Shown in pieces: positions 35,620-42,546 of a stretch of 64,000 bases of DNA. Both the position numbers and the translations under genes were made by a program. Source of the DNA: Streptomyces sp. ADI95-17. GTDB lineage: Bacteria > Actinomycetota > Actinomycetes > Streptomycetales > Streptomycetaceae. The stretch is from NCBI RefSeq assembly GCF_003846175.1, contig NZ_ML123047.1:98262-162261 (forward strand), read 5' to 3'. Each line of letters opens with the position of its first letter. Positions within the stretch are counted from its first letter, which is position 1. The notes under the pieces were generated by a model. That model saw nothing but the letters and a program-made list of their open reading frames with translations. It searched no databases and had not been told where the DNA came from.

Positions 35620-36743
35620 GACGCACCCCCACCGGTGCGTCCCCCCGCTCCCTCCGGGGCGAGCGCCCGTTCCCAGAACGCCGCGCAGAACCTGGCCAGC
35701 GGACCGCGCGCACTGCCGCCCGGGGGTGCACCGTCGTCCTGAGCGGCCAGCAGCCCGGCGTCGAGCGGGAGTTCACCGGCGAGCGGCAGCCTCAGTGCCT
35801 GTGCCACCCACCGCTCGTCGAGGCCCGCCGCGTACGGCCCGCGGGACACGACTCGCAGGTCGCCCAGGATCATCCCGGCCATCGACGCCACACGCTTGGC
35901 CGCCGCGACCGCGCGAAGCTCCCCCGGGACCACCAGCAGTCCGAGGTCCAGCTGCGCGAGCGCCTCGGCCACCGATTCGTCGACCCTGCGCGGCAGATCG
36001 ACGACCACCACCCCGCCGAGCCTGCGTGCGGCGGCCAGCACGGCCTGTATGGCCTGCGGCGGGATGACCACCCAGTCGTCGCGGCCCCAGCTGAGCACCC
36101 GCAGCCCGTGCAGCGCCGGCAGTGACTCCTCCAGCGCACCCCCGCCGACCCGCCCCTTAGAATGGGCGAAATCCGGCCATCGCATTCCCTCGGCCCGTTC
36201 ACCCCCGAGCAGCACGTCGATGCCTCCGCCGAGCGGATCGCCGTCGATCAGCATGGTCCGCCGCCCCGCCCTGGCCGCCGTCACCGCGAGGGCACAGGCC
36301 AGCGTGGACGCGCCCGAGCCGCCCCGGCCGCCGATCACCCCCACAGTGAGCGCCGGCCGGCCCACCCCCTCCGCCGCATTGGCGATCTGGTCGACGAGCC
36401 AGCCCTCCGCATCGGGCAGCCTCAGCACATATTCGGCCCCGATCTCCACGGCCCGGCGCCAGACATCCGGTGTGTCCTGGTCCCGGCCGACGAGCATCAC
36501 ACCCCGCCTGCGCACCGCTCCTCGGCATCGCCGGGCGGCATCGTCGCCCACGAGAACCATCGGCGCCTGTTCCCAGCCGCCCCTGTTTTCGGGCGGCGAG
36601 TGATGAACTTCCGGTTCCGCTCCGGCGGCGGCACACAGCCGCAGCAGATCGTCGAGCAGTTCCACATCCTCGGTCACGATCAGCGGTCCGCCCCGCCGCC
36701 CTCCGGCGGCGGGCAGAGGATCCCGTGCGATGGACTCGGCCAC
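35616..36743 (-). CDS. ssd: Septum site-determining protein Ssd (CpaE/MinD-like)
   Basis: 375 aa. A receiver-like N-terminal half (about 20-125) is followed by a MinD/ParA-type half. The deviant Walker A is G138-G-R-G-G-S-G-A-S-T147, with no lysine before S-T. This substitution is known for Ssd proteins of actinobacteria, which are thought to be poor ATPases. 'TMLIDGDPLGGGID' follows. M. tuberculosis Ssd (Rv3660c) influences septum formation and dormancy genes. Here it heads the Tad operon, so it may equally be the CpaE-like localiser of the pilus machine. Confidence 0.88.
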   Translation of the reverse strand: MAESIARDPLPAAGGRRGGPLIVTEDVELLDDLLRLCAAAGAEPEVHHSPPENRGGWEQAPMVLVGDDAARRCRGAVRRRGVMLVGRDQDTPDVWRRAVEIGAEYVLRLPDAEGWLVDQIANAAEGVGRPALTVGVIGGRGGSGASTLACALAVTAARAGRRTMLIDGDPLGGGIDVLLGGERAEGMRWPDFAHSKGRVGGGALEESLPALHGLRVLSWGRDDWVVIPPQAIQAVLAAARRLGGVVVVDLPRRVDESVAEALAQLDLGLLVVPGELRAVAAAKRVASMAGMILGDLRVVSRGPYAAGLDERWVAQALRLPLAGELPLDAGLLAAQDDGAPPGGSARGPLARFCAAFWERALAPEGAGGRTGGGAS

Positions 36744-37243
36744 GATCTCCGCCCCCTTCTCACTGCACCTTCATCGCGGTTCGCGGTGATCTCGGAGTGT
36801 TCCGGGATCGGCGATTCCACAACCCGCGGACTTCGCGGCTGGAATCACCGTGCAGCGCTTCGGAAAATCGTGTGGATCTTGCTCGAAAACTGTGGACAAC
36901 TCCACCGTTGTGAATATCTCCGTCGCTCATACCGGCGACTTCCGGAGTGCAGCACTTCCGCTACGCACCGTGACGAGTCATGGTGGTGGGGGACGGAACG
37001 AGAAGCGAGCCGTCGCGATCGAAATGGGGGCGGAATGCTTGATTCCGAACGACAGAAACGCGTCCGGACATGCGACGACCCCCGCCGGGGGGGAGAGCGG
37101 GGGTCGTCCCCACGGCCGACTCGGGGGGGGAGGAGCCGGACCGGGTTAGCACGGTCGCGAACGATCCGTGACTTCCATGGTGTACCCGAGAGCCTTCTCA
37201 GGCAAACCCACGCGCCAGAGTTTACGCCGAATGGTGTCCCCCT
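36744..37243. other. 500-bp divergent region between ssd and the HAD gene
   Basis: AT-richer than the surroundings at 36780-36960, as expected of divergent promoters. It contains a perfect 12-bp hairpin at 37074-37108 and G-tracts up to 37130. Frames on both strands have no family features. A small RNA ending at the hairpin is possible. Confidence 0.5.
37074..37108. terminator. Terminator-like hairpin in the ssd/HAD divergent region
   Basis: GACGACCCCCGC (37074-37085) and GCGGGGGTCGTC (37097-37108) with 11-nt loop, perfect pairing. No gene ends nearby on either strand, so the transcript it would terminate is unidentified. Confidence 0.6.
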
Positions 37244-38080
37244 ATGCTCTGCCTTGTGGAAAACCGCTTCTTGCCGCGCACAGCCGCCTTCTTTGACCTG
37301 GACAAGACGGTCATTGCGAAGTCTTCGACGCTGACCTTCAGCAAGTCCTTCTACCAAGGCGGACTGATCAACCGCCGCGCTGTACTGCGCACTGCGTACG
37401 CACAGTTCGTGTTCCTTGCCGGGGGTGCAGATCACGACCAGATGGAGCGGATGCGGGAATATCTCTCCGCACTCTGCAAGGGCTGGAACGTCCAGCAAGT
37501 GAAGGAAATCGTCGCCGAGACCCTGCACGAGCTGATCGACCCCATCATCTATGACGAAGCGGCGACGCTCATCGAGGAGCATCACACCGCCGGGCGCGAT
37601 GTGGTGATCGTTTCGACCTCGGGCGCCGAGGTCGTCGAACCGATCGGCGAGCTGCTCGGCGCCGACCGGGTCGTCGCCACCCGAATGGTCGTCGGTGACG
37701 ACGGCTGCTTCACTGGCGAGGTCGAGTACTACGCCTACGGGCCGACGAAGGCCGAGGCGATCAAGGCCCTCGCGGTGTCGGAGGGGTACGACCTCTCACG
37801 CTGCTACGCCTACAGCGACTCCGCCACGGATGTACCGATGCTGGAGTCGGTCGGCCAGCCGCACGCGGTCAATCCGGATCGCGCCCTACGGCGTGAGGCG
37901 ACCCTCCGAGAGTGGCCGATTCTCGTCTTCGACCGGCCGGTCCGGCTCAAGCAGCGACTGCCCGCGTTCTCGTTGCCGCCACGTCCAGCTTTGGTCGCGG
38001 CGGCAGCGGTGGGAGCGGCCGCCGTCACGGCGGGACTGGTCTGGTACACCTCACGCCGTCGCACCGCGGCATCCGCCTGA
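37244..38080 (+). CDS. HAD-IB family phosphatase (SerB/CicA-like)
   Basis: 278 aa. Motif I is FFDLDKT (about 14-20, nucleophile Asp). Motif II is the STSG segment in 'VVIVSTSGAEVVEPIG', and motif III is 'YSDSATDVPML'. A hydrophobic stretch near the end ('PALVAAAAVGAAAVTAGLVWY') followed by RRR could anchor it in the membrane by its C-terminus. It resembles Rv3661 and the Streptomyces morphological-differentiation-associated protein. The substrate is probably a phosphate ester such as a phospholipid headgroup or phosphoserine. The start is ATG 37244 or GTG 37256; neither has a good ribosome site. Confidence 0.88.
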   Translation: MLCLVENRFLPRTAAFFDLDKTVIAKSSTLTFSKSFYQGGLINRRAVLRTAYAQFVFLAGGADHDQMERMREYLSALCKGWNVQQVKEIVAETLHELIDPIIYDEAATLIEEHHTAGRDVVIVSTSGAEVVEPIGELLGADRVVATRMVVGDDGCFTGEVEYYAYGPTKAEAIKALAVSEGYDLSRCYAYSDSATDVPMLESVGQPHAVNPDRALRREATLREWPILVFDRPVRLKQRLPAFSLPPRPALVAAAAVGAAAVTAGLVWYTSRRRTAASA

Positions 38081-38081
38081 C

Positions 38082-38109
38082 GCACCCCCGGGCGGCGGTC
38101 CGGGGGCGC
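38082..38109 (+). terminator. Terminator after the HAD gene
   Basis: GCACCCCCGG (38082-38091) with CCGGGGGCGC (38100-38109), one mismatch, 8-nt loop, 2 nt past the stop. Confidence 0.75.
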
Positions 38110-38214
38110 CGAGCCGACGGTCGGTGTGAAATATCCAACTCGCCCGTAATTGAACCAAAAAGTAAAGAAGTGGGGCCAGCACTACCGCTCACCCCGGCCC
38201 TGGAGTACAAATGA

Positions 38215-38448
38215 CTCAACGGCCCGCGAGACCAAGGACATCCGAGAGGATTACCTGTAACGCAGAGACGGCCCCACGGACCGAGCATGAAAACCGAGCA
38301 CCCACGCGACGTCGACCCGTCGATTACGGGCCAGCCGCACCAGGGAACGGGCAAAGCATCCCGACCTGATGGGCACATATCGAGGACGCATGGTAACTGG
38401 GTAGACATGCCAGCGGCGGTACCGAGGACGGTACCGCCGCAACCCTTT
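38215..38448 (+). ncRNA. Candidate 6S-like RNA (scr3559 type), 5' end uncertain
   Basis: A 615-bp gap between the HAD gene and the Fic-like gene carries a free-standing plus-strand intrinsic terminator with no gene before it, so a noncoding transcript should end there. From memory, the 6S-like RNA of S. coelicolor (scr3559, about 190-200 nt) is encoded beside SCO3559, and this gap is the syntenic place. 6S RNA binds the housekeeping RNA polymerase holoenzyme. A TACAAAT element at 38206-38212 could be a -10. Some long-range pairing is visible (TTACCT near 38251 with GGGTAG near 38399), but I could not fold the RNA. Identity rests mainly on synteny. Confidence 0.6.
38413..38448 (+). terminator. 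Strong intrinsic terminator of the noncoding transcript
   Basis: GCGGCGGTACC (38413-38423) and GGTACCGCCGC (38430-38440) with loop GAGGAC, then AACCCTTTT. Perfect 11-bp stem with a T-run. Confidence 0.92.
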
Positions 38449-38632
38449 TCCCGGGCAGTGAAGCCAATCGGGCAGCGAAGCCGACGCAGTGAGCCAATGC
38501 GGCAAGTCGAAGCGATAAGTCGACACGGCGAAGACATTCGTGAAGTTACCGGGATGAAGTTACTTCGGTGGATTTATCTCGACGCACACCGCGAAAGCGG
38601 CGCCCGGCGAACTCGAAACCGGCGCCCGAACA
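38449..38632. other. Repeat-like spacer after the noncoding RNA
   Basis: Contains three loose copies of a 'GCAG(T/C)GAAGCC(A/G)A' element at about 38454-38500 and paired 'TGAAGTTAC' motifs at 38541-38563. No gene is seen. Confidence 0.45.
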
Positions 38633-38655
38633 GCTCCCGGCCCAGGGCCGGGAGC
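38633..38655 (-). terminator. Terminator of the Fic-like gene
   Basis: GCTCCCGGCCC (38633-38643) and GGGCCGGGAGC (38645-38655); realistically a 9-bp stem with a 5-nt loop, 40 bp past the stop. Confidence 0.75.
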
Positions 38656-38695
38656 CGGCCGTTCCCCATTGAACGACTTCCGCACGAACGGGTTT

Positions 38696-39520
38696 CTACG
38701 CGGCGCCGCGCTGCAGCGCCTCGCACACCGCCGTCGACTCCCTGACGCCCAGTTCCACGGAGCGTCCGCAATGCGCGATCCAGGCCGCCATCCCCTCCGG
38801 CGTCCCCGACAGATAGCCCTCGAACGCCGCGACATACGCCGCCCGCCCCTGCTCGGCATGGCCCACCTCGGTGGGACAGATCGACTTGGGGTCGAGCCCG
38901 CTCCCGATCAGCACGATCCGCTCGGCAGTCCGCGCGACCAGGCCGTTGTACGAGCCGAAGGGACGCAGGGCCAGCAGTTCGCCGTGCACGACCGCCGAGG
39001 TCACCAGCGCGGGCGCCGAAGTGCCGGAAAGAATCAGCCCGGAAAGCCCCTCCAACCGCCCGGCCACCTCGTCGGCGTCCGGCAACGGCGCCTCGACCAG
39101 TGGCTCGTCCACCGGCTCGCCCGCCAGCCTCGGCCGTCCGACGGCGTCGTCGGGTGCCGCCCCGCCGGCCGCGACCAGATGCAGCCTCGCCAGCACCCGC
39201 AGCGGTGACTGCCGCCAGATGGAGAGCAGTTGGCCCGCTTCGGCGGTCAGCCGCAGGGCCGCCCCGATCACGTGCGCCTCGCCGTCGCCGCTGAAGTCGG
39301 TACGCCGGCGCACCTCCTCCAGGTTCCAGTCGGCGCCCGACAGCGCCGCCGAGCCACGGGCACCGCGAAGTGCCGCTTCCGCGGTGACCTCATTGCTGCG
39401 GCGCCGCATGACGCGGTGACCGTAGACCCGGTCGACGGCCTTGCGTACGGAGTCCACCGCGTCGGTGACCCCGGGCAGGGTGCCCAGGGCGGCGAGCGGG
39501 TCAGAGGCAGTCGTACTCAT
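38696..39520 (-). CDS. Fic-like protein with degenerate active-site motif
   Basis: 274 aa, often labelled 'oxidoreductase' in Streptomyces genomes, but no dinucleotide fold is visible. The segment R186-P-F-G-S-Y-N-G-L-V-A-R197 lines up with the Fic signature HPFxxGNGRxxR: PF, NG and the last Arg are kept, while catalytic His is Arg and the phosphate-binding Gly/Arg are changed. 'ALSGADWNLEEV' near residue 60 resembles the N-terminal Fic region. It is probably an inactive Fic-fold protein. The ATG at 39520 is chosen because the upstream extension to 39577 is non-family. It is divergent from the MinD-like gene, 102 bp apart. Confidence 0.75.
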   Translation of the reverse strand: MSTTASDPLAALGTLPGVTDAVDSVRKAVDRVYGHRVMRRRSNEVTAEAALRGARGSAALSGADWNLEEVRRRTDFSGDGEAHVIGAALRLTAEAGQLLSIWRQSPLRVLARLHLVAAGGAAPDDAVGRPRLAGEPVDEPLVEAPLPDADEVAGRLEGLSGLILSGTSAPALVTSAVVHGELLALRPFGSYNGLVARTAERIVLIGSGLDPKSICPTEVGHAEQGRAAYVAAFEGYLSGTPEGMAAWIAHCGRSVELGVRESTAVCEALQRGAA

Positions 39521-39622
39521 AGGTAACGAGGCTACGCGTCCACCGCGCCGATACCGCCCGGGAGTGGCCTTCTTCACGAAGTGTGACAGCAGAACGCGAT
39601 CGCGCCGCTACCCTAGGTGAAC

Positions 39623-40618
39623 ATGAAGATCGCTTTCGTAGGGAAGGGCGGCAGCGGCAAGACAACGCTGTCCTCGCTCTTCATCCGCCACCTCGCAGCC
39701 AATGAAGCCCATGTCGTCGCGGTGGACGCCGACATCAACCAGCACCTCGGGGCCGCGCTCGGTCTCGATGACCAGGAAGCCGCCGCGCTGCCCGCCATGG
39801 GAGCGCACCTGCCTCTGATCAAGGAATATCTGCGCGGCAGCAATCCCCGCATCGCCTCCGGCGAGACGATGATCAAGACGACTCCGCCGGGCGAGGGCTC
39901 GCGGCTGCTGCGGGTCCGCGAGGACAACCCGATCTACGACGCGTGCGCGCGCACGGTCCGGCTCGACGACGGGGAGATCCGGCTGATGGCCACCGGGCCG
40001 TTCACCGAGTCGGATCTGGGCGTGGCCTGCTATCACTCCAAGGTCGGCGCGGTCGAACTCTGCCTGAACCATCTCGTCGACGGCCCCGACGACTATGTCG
40101 TCGTCGACATGACAGCGGGTTCGGACTCCTTCGCTTCGGGGATGTTCACCCGCTTCGACATGACGTTCCTGGTCGCGGAGCCGACCCGTAAGGGCGTCTC
40201 GGTCTACCGCCAGTACAAGGAGTACGCACGGGACTTCGGGGTCGCCCTGAAGGTCATCGGCAACAAGGTGCAGGGCGAGGACGACCTGGAGTTCCTGCGT
40301 GCCGAGGTGGGCGACGACCTGCTGGTCAGCGTCGGGCACTCCGACTGGGTGCGTTCGATGGAGAAGGGCCGCCCCGCTCGCTTCGAGCTGCTGGAGGCGG
40401 ACAACCGGATGGCGCTGCAGGCGTTGCAGAACGCCGCCGAGGACTCGTACGAGCAGCGGAACTGGCAGCGCTACACGCAGCAGATGGTCCATTTCCATCT
40501 GAAGAACGCGGAGAGCTGGGGCAACGAGAAGACGGGCGCCGATCTGGCCGCCCAGGTCGACCCCGCCTTCGTACTCGACGAGCGGTACGCGCAGGACGGC
40601 GCCGCTCAGCCCGCCTGA
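39623..40618 (+). CDS. MinD/ParA-like P-loop ATPase (CooC-type)
   Basis: 331 aa. Deviant Walker A G7-K-G-G-S-G-K-T-T15 with the signature lysine, then 'VVAVDADINQHLG' (switch I) and 'VVDMTAGSDSFASGMF' (Walker B/switch II). It resembles nickel/CO-dehydrogenase maturation ATPases and actinobacterial 'cobyrinic acid a,c-diamide synthase' look-alikes. No metalloenzyme is nearby, so the partner is unknown. The ATG at 39623 follows AGGTGA; a GTG two codons earlier is also possible. Confidence 0.85.
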   Translation: MKIAFVGKGGSGKTTLSSLFIRHLAANEAHVVAVDADINQHLGAALGLDDQEAAALPAMGAHLPLIKEYLRGSNPRIASGETMIKTTPPGEGSRLLRVREDNPIYDACARTVRLDDGEIRLMATGPFTESDLGVACYHSKVGAVELCLNHLVDGPDDYVVVDMTAGSDSFASGMFTRFDMTFLVAEPTRKGVSVYRQYKEYARDFGVALKVIGNKVQGEDDLEFLRAEVGDDLLVSVGHSDWVRSMEKGRPARFELLEADNRMALQALQNAAEDSYEQRNWQRYTQQMVHFHLKNAESWGNEKTGADLAAQVDPAFVLDERYAQDGAAQPA

Positions 40619-40647
40619 ACCTCGGTACCCCGCCGGGCCCTCGGCGC

Positions 40648-40678
40648 CCCGCCGGACGGACTCACTCCGCCCGGCGGG
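40648..40678. terminator. Bidirectional terminator between convergent genes
   Basis: CCCGCCGGACGGA (40648-40660) and TCCGCCCGGCGGG (40666-40678), one mismatch, loop CTCAC. Serves the MinD-like gene and possibly the deacetylase. Confidence 0.78.
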
Positions 40679-40715
40679 AGCCGTCGCCTCCCCGAGCGCC
40701 GGACAAGAACGGGTC

Positions 40716-40815
40716 CCCGACCCGCCCGGCGCTCGACGCGCGGCCCCGCTGCCCGACCCGTCCGGCGCTCGACGCGCGGCCCCGCTGCCCGGCCGGTCCG
40801 GCGCATGACGCGCCG
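40716..40815. repeat. 36-bp tandem repeat, nearly three copies
   Basis: Units start at 40716, 40752 and 40788. Copies 1 and 2 differ by about one base (CCCGACCCG(C/T)CCGGCGCTC...); copy 3 is more degenerate and shorter. Noncoding, between convergent stops. Confidence 0.9.
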
Positions 40816-40838
40816 GCCATGCCCGAAGGCCGCACGGC

Positions 40839-42263
40839 TCAGCGGCCGGACTTGTCCCCGCCGGGCCCCGCGTGAGCCTTGCCGGCGCCCGTGGTCCGGC
40901 CGGTTCCGGAAGTTCCCGCTCCGTCGAGGAACGCGGTCCATCCCTTCTCGGGCGCCTGGCCGACATCGAGCGTGCCGAGCTTCGCCAGCGTCGCCGGGTC
41001 CTGGGCGTCCAGCCAGTCGGCCAGCTGCCGGAAGGAAACGCAGCGGACGCCCTCCTTGGTGCAGACCGTCGCGATGGTGTCCTCGACGGCGCGCATGTAC
41101 GTACCGCCGTTCCAGGACTCGAAGTGGTTGCCGATGATCAGCGGGGCGCGGTTTCCGTCGTACGAGCGGTCGAATGCCTGGAGCAGGCCGTCACGCATCT
41201 GGTTGCCCCAGTACTCGTGCATGTCCGGGTCGCCCTGCGTCGTCGTACCGGACTGGTTGAACATGAAGTTGTAGTCCATCGAAAGGGTCTCGAACTCGCG
41301 GCCCGGCACGGGCACGAGCTGCATCGAGAGGTCCCAGATGCCGTCCTTCTTCTTCGGCCAGACCTGGTTGTTGACCCCACTGGAGTCGTAGCGGAAACCC
41401 ATCGTCCGTGCCGCTGCCACCATGTTCTTCTGCCCTTCCAGGCAGGGGGTTCGGCCGCCGATGAGTTCCTTGTCGTAGTCGAAGGGGAGCGGCTTCTCCT
41501 CTTCGAGGCCCGGGTCGTTGGTCTTCCAGTGCTTCACGAAGGACTTGGCCTGGCTGATCTCGCTCTTCCACTGGTCGACGGACCAGGTTCCGACGCCGCC
41601 CTCGGGGCCGCAGAAGTGCCCGTTGAAGTGGGTGCCGATCTCGTCACCGTCCTCCCAGGCCCCGCGCACCTGGGTGATGGTGTCCCGGATTCCCTCGGTG
41701 TCGTTGAAGCCGATGTCGGAGCTGCCGGCGTTGTGCTTCGGCGGGTCGTAGAGCTCCCGCTTGTCCTCCGGCAGCATGTACACGCCGCTGAGGAAGTACG
41801 TCATGTTCGCGTGGTACTTCTTGCCGACCTCACGGAAGTGCGAGAACAGCTTCTGGCTGTCCTCACCCGCACCGTCCCACGAGAACACCACGAACTGCGG
41901 GGGTTTCTGACCCGGCGCCAGACGCTTGGCCACGGGCTGCTTCGGCTGGCTGCCGGTGAACGCGGTGGACCCGTCGCCGATGAGCCGGAGGACACTGCCG
42001 GGCGCGGCGGGGGCCTTGGGGGCCCCGGGGACCTTCTTCTTCGGGGCGGGGGCCTTCTCCGCCGCCCCCGGACCGGCGGCCCCGACATCTCCGCCGGAAC
42101 CGGAGGAGCACCCGGCCACTCCCGCGGTCAGCGCGACGGCCACAACACCCAGGGCGACCCGCCCGGCGGCGGCCCTCCTCGCGACGGCCTTCTTCGTATC
42201 GACGTTCGCGGCGGCTCTCCTGGCGACTCTCCTCGTGGCGACTCTCCTCGTGGCGGCCATCAT
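40839..42263 (-). CDS. Secreted polysaccharide deacetylase-like lipoprotein
   Basis: 474 aa. An unusually long Arg-rich N-region (about 35 residues) precedes a hydrophobic helix and lipobox-like V-A-G-C (about residue 52). The catalytic domain shows 'VVFSWDGAGED' (motif 1, Asp) and 'DGDEIGTHFNGHFCGP', an H-x3-H metal site, as in NodB-fold carbohydrate esterases. A long central part contains 'RTPCLEGQKN' and 'GNHFESWNGG'. It probably acts on cell-wall or capsular polymers. The start at 42263 follows GAGGTGGG. A double ATG occurs, and a start at 42380 is unlikely. Confidence 0.82.
   Translation of the reverse strand: MMAATRRVATRRVARRAAANVDTKKAVARRAAAGRVALGVVAVALTAGVAGCSSGSGGDVGAAGPGAAEKAPAPKKKVPGAPKAPAAPGSVLRLIGDGSTAFTGSQPKQPVAKRLAPGQKPPQFVVFSWDGAGEDSQKLFSHFREVGKKYHANMTYFLSGVYMLPEDKRELYDPPKHNAGSSDIGFNDTEGIRDTITQVRGAWEDGDEIGTHFNGHFCGPEGGVGTWSVDQWKSEISQAKSFVKHWKTNDPGLEEEKPLPFDYDKELIGGRTPCLEGQKNMVAAARTMGFRYDSSGVNNQVWPKKKDGIWDLSMQLVPVPGREFETLSMDYNFMFNQSGTTTQGDPDMHEYWGNQMRDGLLQAFDRSYDGNRAPLIIGNHFESWNGGTYMRAVEDTIATVCTKEGVRCVSFRQLADWLDAQDPATLAKLGTLDVGQAPEKGWTAFLDGAGTSGTGRTTGAGKAHAGPGGDKSGR
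42226..42255. repeat. Exact 15-bp tandem duplication in the deacetylase leader
   Basis: ACTCTCCTCGTGGCG occurs twice in a row (42226-42240, 42241-42255), encoding a repeated Ala-Thr-Arg-Arg-Val unit at the protein N-terminus. Confidence 0.92.
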
Positions 42264-42546
42264 CCGCCCACCTCTTCCCTGCAGGTAATTTGCGTCGAAG
42301 TGCCGACACGGCGCGGTCAAGTTCGCACGCGGCCCGGCCGCGATCGATGCGACATGCCAAAGAAAAAGATGCTTATTCACTTCAATGGGTGACCGAATGG
42401 CCCATTTGATCGCAAGTGTGGACGCACGTCTTTACTCTCCATTACGATCTGTTTACTGAGAGTTGAGAAATCCCGCCGCTGCACGCCGTGACCCACGGCC
42501 GCGTCCCCACGTTCCGCGACCGCGCTGCCCCGGAGGAGACGGGAAC

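Noticed and set aside
36850-37149. 99-codon plus-strand frame upstream of the HAD gene
   Set aside because: It runs through the hairpin and G-tracts and ends in Gly repeats; not gene-like.
38215-38448. c-di-AMP (ydaO), cobalamin or RNase P RNA as identity of the noncoding transcript
   Set aside because: The conserved cores I know for these classes are not visible, and no downstream gene on the plus strand would be controlled.
40716-40815. CRISPR array
   Set aside because: The 36-bp units are contiguous without unique spacers.
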